Assembly: GCA_024196135.1 (NCBI GenBank)
Contig: JAMQCK010000076.1
Span: 1 to 64,000 of the forward strand
DNA length: 64,000 bases
DNA from: Pleurotus ostreatus/Saccharomyces cerevisiae fusant
Taxonomy: Eukaryota; Opisthokonta
Direction of reading: 5' to 3'
Shown: piece after piece, positions 32,264 through 42,397 of the stretch
Layout of the letters: each line of letters starts with the position of its first letter
How positions within the stretch are numbered: position 1 is the first letter of the stretch
The notes under the pieces: model-generated
Seen by the model: only the letters and a program-made list of their open reading frames with translations
Databases searched by the model: none
What the model was told of the DNA's origin: nothing
Program-made: the position numbers and the translations under genes

Positions 32264-34646
32264 ATGAGCTCGCCGCGGTCGTCGGCGTCGTCAGAGGAGT
32301 CGCTCCGCGCACTAGAATATGCGCAAGGGCCAGAAAGAGGACATCGCGGGCGGTCGTACTCTATCAGCGGCTTCGAGTTCGCGGAGAACTTGCTCCCGCT
32401 AACGGCGAGCGTGTCCGCTCCCGAAACGCTCCCAGGAGGCGACCAGCACGAGAAGAATATAGGGCTCATCAATGGTGCGTGCTCTGCGAGTAGATCTAGG
32501 CTTAAAGCTGATTTAGGCGCGACAGGCATTGCGCTCATCGTCGGACTTCAGGTGCGCGACGCGGCACCCCGCGGTCTCCGCCGTCGCTAACGCGACCTTC
32601 AGATCGGCTCAGGTATATTGTGAGGCGCACACAAGAGAAGGAAGACCTGTTGCTGATGCTCGCGATGTAGCTCGTCACCCGGAGTTGTGATAGCGAATAC
32701 GAACTCGGTGGGAGCCAGTTTGCTCGTATGGCTTGCGTCGGGCATACTAGGTGCGTAACATTTGCAGCCCATCCCTATACTTATCCTGAACTTTACCGTA
32801 GCATGGACGGGCGCGAGCTCTTTTGCAGAGCTTGGCTCTGCCATTCCGCAAAATGGTGGCGCGCAGGCATACCTCTCCTACGCGTACGGCCCTCTCATGG
32901 CCTACCTTTTCGCCTGGTCCGCTATCATTGCGTTGAAGCCTGGTGCGCCTCACCCCTCTCAACTTGCGCTCCTTCCCTCTTACAACGCGCAGGCGGGAAT
33001 GCCGTCATCTCACTCATCTTCGCGGAGTACCTCAACCGCCTGTTCTTCCACGCAACACGCGCGCAAGCTGACCCCGACGCAATCCCACAATGGGCTATCA
33101 AGCTCACCGCGCTCATCGCGGTACTCGTGGTTACCTTACTCTCTGTCGGCACGCGCCAACTCGGGACGCGTGCGGCTGTTGTATTCACGACGGTCAAGGT
33201 CGCTGCACTTATTGCAGTCACTGTCATTGGCATCGTGCAGTTGGCGAGAGGTTCAGCCTCATCGGCATTCCAACGGCCTCTCTTCGAAGGCGCGAGTCAC
33301 AGCCCGGCTGCGTACTCGCTCGCGTTGTACTCCGGACTGTGGGCCTTCGATGGGTGCGCACACTCTGTCTATTGACTTATCGGTGTCGCTAACCGCTTCT
33401 TCAGTTGGGATCAGGCCAACTATGTTGGCGGCGAAATCCACAACCCAGCGCGCAACATACCACGCGCGATACACTCGAGTATGACCCTGGTCATCGTACG
33501 TTGTCGTCGTAACACGCTTTTCTATAGTGACTGATGCGGATATAGCTGCTATTCTTACTCGCGAACGTGTCCTACTTCGTTGTGCTCGATGCTGTGAGTT
33601 AGTCTCGTGCGGCATATTTGACTTTCAAAGAACTGACGATGTTGTAGGAGACCGTCGGGCGTAGTAATACTGTGGCAATGGACTTCGGCCGCGCTGTGAT
33701 GGGTCCGGCAGGCGGCGCTATTTTCGCCGCCATGGTCGCCATCAGTTGTTTCGGTGCACTCAACGGTATGTGTACCACTTGTCGTGCCTTTCCTCCCGCC
33801 CAATATTCATCGCTGCTCTGCAGGCTCCTTCTTCACCTCCTCGCGCCTTGTATACGCGGCAGGCCGAGAGGGATACCTTCCGGCTCTCTTCGGGCGACTG
33901 CACTCGAGCCGGTGCGTCTGGTCTGACGACCGTCTGCCTTAGCTAACCGTTCACGCGATCAGAGGCACGCCCATCAACGCAGCCCTCCTTCAAGCAGCGC
34001 TTACCGGGCTCTTCATCGTCGTTGGCGGCGGCTTCAGAAGTATGGTTAACTTCTCCGTAGTAGCGAGTTGGGCCTTTTACTTCCTGACCGTGCTTGGCCT
34101 GGTCATACTGCGTGTGAAAGAGCCAATGCTCGAGCGGTACGTCTTTCCGCCGTGACACCTAAATCTTCGAAGCTGATGGTAGTATCGTAGACCGTACAAG
34201 ACATTCTTGATAACGCCGCTTGTATTCTGTGCAGTAGCATTGTTTTTGCTATGCATGCCAGTCATTGCAGCGCCATTAGAAGCTGGCGCGGTGCTGGGTA
34301 AGACGACCAACTTGTTTGTTGTGTGAAGAATGCTGACGACTTTGTCAAGCCTTCGTCCTTGCGGGCATTCCTGTATACTACATCACAGGACGCGCAAGAG
34401 AAACACCAAGAATATTCTGTAAGCTCTGCCACACTTCACCCCATGGTCGCGCACTAACAATAAATAATACACACAGCCATCATAGCAGCCAGCGCACCAG
34501 CGCAATGGCTCGCCGCGCGACCACCGATATCCTGGATAGCCTCCCGAATGGGCGGCGGACGTGGGGTCGGGCACGGATGGGAGACGCTGGCGACGGAAGA
34601 GCCAGAACCGGTAGAGATGACGGAGGGAAGGACACATGGGCGGTAG
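32264..34646 (+). CDS. Amino-acid permease (LAT / methionine-permease type)
   Basis: Fourteen exons: 32264-32474, 32517-32551, 32603-32619, 32671-32750, 32802-32942, 32993-33353, 33405-33495, 33546-33593, 33648-33765, 33824-33911, 33963-34136, 34191-34297, 34350-34418 and 34477-34646, giving 569 residues. A hydrophilic Ser/Glu-rich N-tail precedes about twelve hydrophobic segments. The APC-superfamily signature is seen as IALIVGLQIGSGIFSSPG (TM1), assembled from three exons including a 17-nt one. AWTGASSFAELGSAIPQNGG and WAFDGWDQANYVGGE are typical of LAT and MUP1-type permeases. Predicted plasma-membrane uptake of neutral or sulphur amino acids; substrate is inference. The model is in phase throughout. 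Confidence 0.9.
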
Positions 34647-35103
34647 CAGTACGTTCTCACGATGTTAAGGGCTCCTGGGCGAACTTGTGTTATACCCTGA
34701 TGACTCTGATGCTTAACGCGACGCGCTGTGGGCTGGTCATGACTTCTGGGGGACTTGATACGACGCGCTGTGGGCCTGACACGGTGGCCTACGCGGAGCC
34801 ACGTTGGCTCTCTCAAGATGGCACAACGAGCGTGGCAGCCGCGCCATGCGATGAGCAAGTTTAGCTGCGAAGGTAGAGCGCGGGAAAGAGCTGCATTGTT
34901 CAAGGCGGACAGCGTTCGCGACTGACGCCATCGCCAACAACGAGCTGGAGCACGCGGAGTCCTGCGCTGGCAGGCGTCTGCCAGCGCGACGGTGCATATA
35001 TCTCCTCGCGCAACTCAACGACGTCGAGTAAGGTCCTTCTGCTCTCTGCGCCTTCACTAACGAGTTTTCTCGTCTCGGTCTGGAGAACAATTGGTGGTGA
35101 ACG
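34647..35103. other. Intergenic region between permease and ATX1
   Basis: 457 bp with no supported gene. A 16-base sequence (CGACGCGCTGTGGGC core) occurs twice, near 34719 and 34762. Otherwise I see nothing. Confidence 0.4.
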
Positions 35104-35448
35104 ATGGTGCAGGCGGAGCAGACGTTCAAGTTCAATGTGAAGGTATGCAGTGTGCTTGTCTAGTGTATCGCTTTGCTGACCGGGCGTTCGCAGATGACGT
35201 GCACCGGCTGCTCAGGCCTCGTCGCCCGCGCGTTGCACCGAGCAAAGGGAGATGGTGCGCAACCCGCCTCGTTCGGCGATCGAAGGTCACTGACCATTCT
35301 TGGTGATTCTGAAGGTATCCGCACTTTTACCGTGGACTTGGATCGACAGGAAGTTACTGTCACGGGCACGATACCGTACGACGAAGTCGTCGCGCGCATA
35401 GCGCGTACGGGACGTGTAATACAGTCGGGCGCTGTAGTGCGCAAGTAG
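35104..35448 (+). CDS. ATX1: Copper metallochaperone ATX1
   Basis: Exons 35104-35142, 35194-35254 and 35315-35448 give 77 residues, the usual ATX1 size. The copper-binding MTCTGC motif starts exon 2, followed by SGLVARALHRAKGDGIRTFTV, then LDRQEVTVTG, TIPYDEVVARIARTGR and a Lys-ending tail. Atx1 carries Cu(I) to the Golgi/secretory Cu-ATPase. The second intron (60 nt) is a multiple of three and lacks stops, so without splicing the frame would run on with a 20-residue insert between the two halves of the ferredoxin-like fold. The spliced form is preferred because the insert has no family counterpart and the intron has a GTGCGC donor, a CACTGAC branch and an AAG acceptor. Confidence 0.9.
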
Positions 35449-35542
35449 AAATCTATGATCAACTGCTCTATTTGTTCATGATGAGTTTACATGGGACGAA
35501 GCATACATGTTCTATATTATTGGGCACTGTCCTTCAGCCTCT

Positions 35543-36892
35543 TCAAGGGTACGCTCGAGAGCCACTGATATCTACATTGTCATCAGTGAATTGGAAGTAG
35601 GATACCTCCTGCATCCGCTTGACCGGATAGCCACCGACGCTCCTTTCCACGGCTCGCGATACGCGGAGCGGGTAGAAGGCCTTCAATATCTCGTCCACGG
35701 TCGTCTCGCTCTTGAAGAACAGGGTATGGAGGCATCGGAGGTTTGGTAGCAAGGGCCGTTCAGCCTCGTCCCCCTTGCCGCAGGTCAACGGTTCCACCAG
35801 GCGTCCGGGAATGGAGACTGGCCACGGACGACCGTAGTCGCAGATGCGGAAGGTGTCCAGCCCGTCGAGCTCACGCAGAATGTCCAGCATAGGGTCGAGG
35901 GTAGGAAGTTGTGGCGTGAGGAGCCCGAGGTCAAGCTCGTGCAGCGAGCGGCCCGCGTCGCCGTTGCGCACGATGCGCAGGAGCCAGTCCCACGGCTCGA
36001 GCGCGACGTCGAGGACGAGGCGCTTGAGGTTAGGCGCAGCGAGGCACGCCAGGATCCGGTGCCCTATGGTTGCCGCCTTCATGCACTCCAGAGCTGGCAT
36101 CAGGAGGGGTGGGCCCAGGGAAGCGGCGTCTTCTTCGCCCTCCACCCACTCCCAAATGCAGGAGAACTCGCGCAGCGACGCGCTGCACTCCTTGAGCAGA
36201 TCCAGCATGGTGTCCCGCGCCCTGCGTCCACCGGCGAGCCGGACGGAGAGGCGCGTCAAGCGGCAGGGGCTAACATCGATCCTGACGTTGTCCGCCATCC
36301 ACATCACGTCGAGGTGCACGTACTTGAGCTGCGGTGCGCGCTTCAGACACGCGAGAGGCGGTATGGGGATCCTGCTATCGGTCGCACAGATCTTGGCGTA
36401 CTCGAGCATCGGGAGGTCTAGCTCGCCTTCGAACAAGTTTAGGAACTCGATCTGCGTCGTGAACGAGATCCAGCGATGCGAGACGGCGACGAGCATGTCC
36501 CATATAGTGATGTGGTCCGGAGACCGCACCATCGGGACGGGGAAGTCGGACCACATGTAGATGTGCAAGGGGAGCGCGCCGGAGAGGGCGATGTGCATTT
36601 CGACGAGTTTGGCGAATTTGACTTTGACCATGCGGAGGAAGGGAGTGTAGGTGATGGCGGTCCATAGGTATGGGGTGTTCCGCGAGATGGTGTACCATTC
36701 GTGGCAAACGAGCATGAATGGTCGATTGCCCATGCGTCGTTCCGAAGGGTTCCCCTCCTGTTCAAGCGCAGTGACGAATATCTTTGCAAGAATATCGTCT
36801 GGCAGACGCCGTGCGGGAGACAGAACAGAATTATTGGTCGCCAGTTGTTGGCTCAATTCGAGCGCCGTGGGCTGGGCATTGTCTTGATACAT
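35543..36892 (-). CDS. F-box protein (449 aa)
   Basis: Single frame from the ATG at 36892. The F-box begins at ARRLPDDILAKIFVTALEQ, followed by FMLVCHEWYTISRNTPYLWTAI, the standard Agaricomycete layout. The C-terminal portion is Leu-rich and LRR-like. The N-terminus is short (about 25 residues) compared with its relatives here, so an upstream coding exon is possible: an AG acceptor-like site lies about 18 bases before the ATG. Likely an SCF adaptor with unknown substrate. It converges on ATX1 with a 94-bp gap. Confidence 0.82.
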   Translation of the reverse strand: MYQDNAQPTALELSQQLATNNSVLSPARRLPDDILAKIFVTALEQEGNPSERRMGNRPFMLVCHEWYTISRNTPYLWTAITYTPFLRMVKVKFAKLVEMHIALSGALPLHIYMWSDFPVPMVRSPDHITIWDMLVAVSHRWISFTTQIEFLNLFEGELDLPMLEYAKICATDSRIPIPPLACLKRAPQLKYVHLDVMWMADNVRIDVSPCRLTRLSVRLAGGRRARDTMLDLLKECSASLREFSCIWEWVEGEEDAASLGPPLLMPALECMKAATIGHRILACLAAPNLKRLVLDVALEPWDWLLRIVRNGDAGRSLHELDLGLLTPQLPTLDPMLDILRELDGLDTFRICDYGRPWPVSIPGRLVEPLTCGKGDEAERPLLPNLRCLHTLFFKSETTVDEILKAFYPLRVSRAVERSVGGYPVKRMQEVSYFQFTDDNVDISGSRAYP

Positions 36893-37972
36893 ACTTGACG
36901 AATGAGTCTGAGTGGTATATTAGCATGGTCACCAAGGAAGTGAAGAGGTGCGTACGTCGATCGGAAAGCGCGACTGATCGGCGTACTGATCGGCGTACTC
37001 TGCGACGACGAGGATGCCTCTTAGCACAAAGGTATGAGAGCAAGAGTTAAGATGTTTCCGCTGGGATAGTACGCGCTCTGGTCTTGTCAGGCGAGTGGTA
37101 TGAGATAAAAGCGACGACGCGTCGCGGCTGCACTGGACCGTACCTCTGACGTCATGGTTGGCGCACACTCCATTACTTCCAAATGGGTCACCTTGCAAAG
37201 TATTTCCCCGTAAGGCAACTATTTCCGCCGCCCGCTCAGCCTCCCGCATTGGGAATGAGCACCGTTCGTGTCCTCTGTGGGGCGCGGACACTTCCTGAGC
37301 TTCCTTGACATCTATTGTCAGGCTATCGACGCTAGCGAGGATATGCTTGGCTGATCAAGTGGGATGCAAAGTTTGAGCCTTCGTCAATAATGGCCATACC
37401 ATCAGAAGCCGTAGTATTATGGCCGAGGTTTGCGAACTCAAATATAGCAGTTGCGCTTGCATATTGCCCTCGTGATCTCATGCCTATCGGCGTCAATTGT
37501 CGATAATCCTGAAATATTCTCACGCAAATTTTGGCTCCTGCGCGCTGTTGCACACCTTTTGACAGGCGGACACAGACATTCAGATACAATTCTGGGAAAT
37601 TCATCAATCACAAGCCATCAGAAGGATGTCTGACCTTCGCATAAAAAGCGCCCTTCGTTCGCGTCTTCCTCTTCATCCGCTCAGCAGCCCCTTCCCGACG
37701 TTCCTCGGTGAGCTCCTGTACAGGGCTCTTAGTCGGCGCAAAACGGGTTCGGGATGCTCTTCGGATGGCGCCCTCCCTCTGCAGTCTGTGCTTTCTTGCT
37801 GTAGGAAGGTCACGGTTAGTTCCCTCGCGCGCGTCCAGAAGGCGATTACTTACCCGCTGTTAGGCTTGCGCTCATCGTCGAGCTCGGCGTGACCCTCTGT
37901 TGTGACTACCAAAGGCGTTCTTCCCAGTTCGTCTTCACCCACTTCCAATATCTTACTAACAAATCATCCTAG
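36893..37972. other. Gene-poor region before the tandem array
   Basis: About 1.1 kb. An ATG at 37626 is followed by intron-like signals (donor near 37708, a 10-base exon-like piece at 37848 or nearby, and CTAAC...CTAG ending at 37972). This suggests a 5' part of the transcribed unit described next, but no continuous protein frame could be built. Nothing else is recognisable. Confidence 0.35.
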
Positions 37973-38841
37973 GCGCGGGACTCCCAGAGCGTCGTCCCCG
38001 CGCCTTGCTCGAGCGCTGTCTGCGTGCGGGGTGTCCGCAAGGTCCCCCGCTTAAGGCATTCCCTGTTGCTTGGACCGATTCTGGGCGCAGGATGGCCGCT
38101 ACACCGTTTTCGAGCGTGCACGGCTTACGGGTCAGCACGCACTCGGCGTTAGTTGCGTGAGTAGATGCCGGGGCCGGGGCGCTGCTGGGGATCTATCTTT
38201 TGAGATGAGTACACTCGCTTTTCGTTGTTTACGCGCGAGACTGATGGCCATCGCAGAGCTCCTTCTTGCAAGGCCCCCTTCAAGACGGGGCAAAGGCGTC
38301 CAGCTCGACCGCCGCGTGCGTGCGGGCCGTCCACGGGGACCCCCGCTTAAGGCAATTCCCTGACGCCTGGCCCGTGTGCCAGTCTGAAGGACGGTCGCTC
38401 CCCGGTCGAGCGTGCATGGCTACAGGTCAGGCCCGACTCGGCGCGGTTGGTGCAGTAGATGCTGAGTCAGTGTTCCGCTCGGGACCGCTTCCTTGAGATG
38501 AGTACATCGCCCTTCGCATCTCTGACATGAGGCTAACGGAATAACCCAGCTCTCCTCTCTCGTGCGAGGCCCGTCCGGGGGCGAACGCCTCCAGCTCGAC
38601 CGCCGCGTGCGTGTGGGCCGTCCACGGGGACCCCCACTTAGGGCAATTCCCTGCCTCCCGGTCCGTGTACCAGGTTGCAGGACGGTCGCTGCCCGGTCGA
38701 GGGTGCATGGTCACAGGTCAGGCCCGACTCGGCGCAGTCGGTGCAGTAGATGCTGGGCCGGTACACAGCGAATTGTCCCTTTCATGAGATGAGTAATTTG
38801 TGTGCTGCGTGCATGACGGTGGACTAACCTGCGGACTTCAG
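37973..38841 (+). repeat. Tandem array of three exon-like units with intron-like spacers
   Basis: Three related units occupy 37973-38208 (236 bp), 38257-38501 (245 bp) and 38550-38792 (243 bp). Each ends in GAGATGA followed by GTA. The spacers are 48, 48 and 49 bp; each starts GTA, has a branch-like GACTGAT, GGCTAAC or GACTAAC, and ends in CAG. The unit before the first is also preceded by a TACTAAC...CTAG acceptor. Units 2 and 3 are the most alike (shared core CAGCTCGACCGCCGCGTGCG and TTCCCTG). Unit 1 is more diverged and differs from them by one base near the shared TTCCCTG. Every frame meets a stop within each unit. It may be a spliced noncoding RNA, a decayed repeat-protein gene or a satellite derived from one. 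Confidence 0.6.
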
Positions 38842-39085
38842 AAGCGGCTCCTTCTGCACCGCGAGGGCGGTGGGCTCGTCCTGTCGTCCTCGCGGTGCTG
38901 CCGTCTTCCTGTACAGATGAGTGATCGACTTCATATTATGGTGCGCTTGCTGATGGTCCGCTTCAGCGCAAGATGGAGTTCGTGGAATGGGGCGCTTAAA
39001 GGTCGTCTAGCACATCGTTGCTCGGTAGATAGTACATTTACGCATCGTTCCCCTGATGTCCTTGATCGCAACCCCAATATCACCT

Positions 39086-40350
39086 TCACTGCTCCTCCAC
39101 GACAACCGACCCCGTCATGCCTACGACGCCGTCCTCATTGACGCACCAGAGCAGCGCAGTCCGCTTGTCGTGCCACGCACCGTTGATAGTGCACGCTTTG
39201 CCGACGACGAGCGGGTTACGAGCGCGGTACTCGAAGTACATGGGGCGCGCGGAGGGGAAGTTGTACGCCATGGTCTCCAGGAGCATGAGAGCGGTGAGCG
39301 GGCCGTGGACGAGGCGTTCTGGTTGCGCATGTGAGAAAAACGCCGATTGAGTGGACGGTGAGGCTTACCTGAATAGCCCTCTTCATGAGCGTACTCCTTG
39401 TCGAGATGAATTTGATGCGCGTTGAATGTAAGCGCAGAGAAGCGGAAGAGGGTCGTCGCTGTCGGCAGGTACTCCAGCGAGAACTGAGGATTAGGTAGGT
39501 TGTTGACTGGGGCAATGTCATGGTCAACACGAAGCCCTGCCGTTGACGAAAATCCACCCTACCTGGCTTCGGTGCCCCTCCCCTCGGCGCAGCGCCGGGA
39601 AGGAAGACATGGCTCCTACGCTCGACGAGTGAAGGAGCACGATGTCCCTCAGCCGTATACGCAATGTGCTGGTTGACGAAGACCATCGAGGATTTGGTGA
39701 CCTCAATATCAGGCTCGTCGCCTTTCTTCGAGGTCTCTTCGGCTTCAGAGGTCTTGTTGCCCGCGTTCTTGAGTTGCACGCCCTCTTGGTCGACCGTGGC
39801 AACAGCGTTCACAGAGTCGCTGACGCGCAAGGGGTGCGTGTTGTCCCAGGACATACTCCCTCCTGCCCACATGCGACGAATGAAGGGCGCTGGAGGGCAG
39901 AAACTTCCATCTGGGTGTGCATATTGTTCAGCATGCAGAAAGATACCACACTGACGGATGACGAGCGATGATAGCAATACGGCATATACAATAGACATCG
40001 AGCGCAGGCATTCTGGCGTCTGCAGCAACCAATGTGTCCTTACCTGTGCCGTCTGGACGCAAGTTCGGTTCGGCAGAACGCGGGTAGAAGAAGGTTAAGT
40101 GATGTCCGTAGGGAAGGGGTTCGCCAGGTCGAGGGACCTCATAGGGCTTGCGCGTGCCATCGCGCGTTGATAGAGTCGCGAAGAGGTCAGCGAGACGCTC
40201 CGTATGAAGCTTATCCTGGTAGTTTGCCTCCTTTGGAGATTCAATCCATTGCGCAAGTGTCTCCGTGTGCAGACGACGAGAGGATGGCAAGCAAGCTGCA
40301 CAACGAGACACTGAGGCGCTCAGTCTGAGGGTCTTTGCGTGCAGGACCAT
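39086..40350 (-). CDS. HTD2: Mitochondrial 3-hydroxyacyl-thioester dehydratase (HTD2-like)
   Basis: Exons 40350-40044, 39910-39558, 39483-39369 and 39318-39086 give 335 residues. The N-terminus (MVLHAKTLRLSASVSRC, then Arg-rich with no acids for about 30 residues) looks like a mitochondrial presequence. Hotdog-fold family features are PGEPLPYGHHLTFFYP, FIRRMWAGGSMSW, LFRFSALTFNAHQIHLD (the dehydratase motif with catalytic-type His) and HGPLTALMLLE. HTD2 dehydrates 3-hydroxyacyl-ACP in mitochondrial type II fatty acid synthesis. A charged insert (KNAGNKTSEAEETSKK) is not usual. The 133-nt first intron is long. The donor at 39557 (GTGGAT) was chosen by phase and is the weakest call. Divergent from histone H2B, with 264 bp between starts. 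Confidence 0.87.
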
Positions 40351-40460
40351 GGTGGACAAGAATGAAGTAGCATCAGCATCATGGCCGGCAAGCGCAAGCC
40401 TGGACGTCACAGGCGTTCGTGATGTGACTCACCTTGTGACGCCACCGCGGGGAAGAAGGT

Positions 40461-40477
40461 CACGTGCCAGTATTTAT
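40461..40477 (+). promoter_or_regulatory. CACGTG plus TATA-like element upstream of histone H2B-1
   Basis: CACGTG at 40461-40466 is followed by TATTTAT at 40471-40477, about 140-150 bp before the H2B start. The second H2B gene also has CACGTG and a TATA-like element at similar distance. Functional assignment is inference. Confidence 0.35.
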
Positions 40478-40614
40478 CTCGATCGCGACGCGTTGTTGAC
40501 CAACCGCTCTTGTCCCGAACCGCCACCTTCCCCTCTCCCACCCGTCTTCGTGAGTTGACTGGACCACTGGCTTGAGCCTGCAACTGAATACCTCGTCGTA
40601 AAGTATCGCTATCA

Positions 40615-41258
40615 ATGGCCCCCAAGGTGTGTAATGGAGCGCTTATGAGATAGGACGCGTCGGCTGACCAGGATATAGCCCGCTTCCACTGCCGGCAAGG
40701 CTCCCGCGTCGACCGCGTCGAAGGCGCCTGCCAAGGCTGAGTCCACCGCGGCGAAGAAGACGGCGAGCAAGAGCAAGGCCTCTGCCCCCGCTGACGGCGA
40801 GAAGAAGAAGCGCAAGAAGACGCGCAAGGAGACCTACAGCTCGTACATCTACAAGGGTGCGTGGCATGGCATGGAAAGGGGTTGCGACACGCTGACATAG
40901 GGCGCGCAGTGTTGAAGCAGGTCCACCCTGACACGGGTATCTCGAACAAGGCCATGGCCATCCTGAACTCGTTCGTGAACGATATCTTCGAGCGCATTGC
41001 TACCGAGGCATCTAGTGCGTCTGCTTTTTATGGTCTCTGGGCTGCGCTAACTGTGTCGCAGAGCTGGCTGCGTACTCGAAGAAGTCGACTATCTCCTCGC
41101 GCGAGATCCAGACCTCCGTCCGCCTCATCCTCCCTGGTGAGCTGGCGAAGCACGCTATCTCGGAGGGGACAAAGTCCGTCACCAGTGCGTTACCCCTAGT
41201 CTGCACCCCTCTACCGAGACTAACTTTGCGAACAGAGTTCTCTGCTGGTGCCAAGTAG
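40615..41258 (+). CDS. Histone H2B (copy 1)
   Basis: Exons 40615-40626, 40679-40856, 40910-41014, 41062-41184 and 41236-41258 give 146 residues. The N-terminal tail is Lys/Ala/Ser-rich ([15 protein letters not shown]...[18 protein letters not shown]). The histone fold is near-invariant ([72 protein letters not shown]). It packages DNA in nucleosomes with H2A; the conserved Lys near the C-terminus (SVTK) is the Bre1 ubiquitination site in fungi. The exon structure, including a 12-nt first exon and 23-nt last exon, is shared with the second copy at 62800. Confidence 0.97.
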
Positions 41259-42397
41259 ACTGGATCCACCTTGTCAACCACCTTGGCCATGCCTACGCTA
41301 TGTATTTATGCTTCATGCAATGTGATCCCTGTACGAATATCATGCACATCTCCACCTTATTTTGTCGCAGTCTTACCTCTGGATCCTCAAGCGGTCTGAG
41401 CTCGAGACCAAGATGCCTTCAGTAGAAGTGCGGTTTAGCTTGCAGTGACACAGGATAGTGCACACTAGGCTAAAGTAGTCTTCTAGTTAGCTTTCTGAGA
41501 GTACTTATGGTCAAGAAGGGTGGTCAGTAAATGGTAAGGCCAAATGAGGACTTGATCGTCACACCTCCTTCGGTCAAGCGCTAGGATACGCTGCACTGTC
41601 TTCCCGCAATCACCTTGGAAATGAAGTCCCTTTGCCTTGCATATAGCCCAGCCCCCATGAGTTCAGTGGACTTGCAGTAGGCACTGGCGAAATGGGATCC
41701 GCGGAGTTCCGTGGCAATCCTGGGAGTTCAGACGACCGATCACTTTTAGACTTTCCCTGCGGATTAAGGAGGATTACCACAGGAATCGTCTTGATTCAAG
41801 CTCAGGTGTGCGAGTTTGCAGCTCGAGGCATGACTCCCCTTAGTCAGTGGAGTGTCGTTCTAGCCTGCGCTAAGCTGGTGCGCGATGCGTGGGCGTATAG
41901 TAAGTGCTTTCGCATCCTGTGGAACTGTAGAGTCAAAGTGCGCGGGCTCTCATCTGTGGTATTACAAGGACTTTCCGGCTAGTGATTCTGTATATGTGTG
42001 TCTTCCCGAAAGGATTGCTTGACTGGAAGTTGTCAGTCGCTGGGATTGACGGGATCTGCCCCTTTTTGAGCGTCTTCACCGCACACCCAGAAACACGGGC
42101 CTCGCGTGCTACATACATTCCATTACTTTGGTTCTCCAGCAACAAGGGCAGTTCCCAAACGGAATTCTGACCCTTGGACATGAGATCATCGGGTAAATTC
42201 GTCAGGGGGGAAAGGGGGGAACTCGCACTCGCCCGTTTCCATATGCGCGGCGGCTATTGCGAAGGACCGCACTCTTGACCGGCAACTTCTTGGCTTCTAC
42301 CCTCACCTCGGTTGCCTGCATGTCACCGAACTAATCCCCTTATAATTCCCCTACACCCGGAGGACGTAGACGAAGACACGCGGAAAACGCAGAGACC
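41259..42397. other. Intergenic region between H2B-1 and the ferric-reductase-like gene
   Basis: 1.1 kb with no supported gene. It is somewhat less GC-rich than the genes around it. The short frames have no splice, motif or composition support. Confidence 0.45.

Noticed and set aside
32264..34646. Glutaminase, permease and RTC1 considered as an amino-acid utilisation cluster
   Set aside because: They are separated by many unrelated genes on both strands and show no shared promoter elements that I could see.
37973..38841. Tandem units considered as a CRISPR array or an rDNA spacer
   Set aside because: Unit length (about 240 bp) and spacers with splice-like ends do not fit CRISPR, and no rRNA sequence is present.
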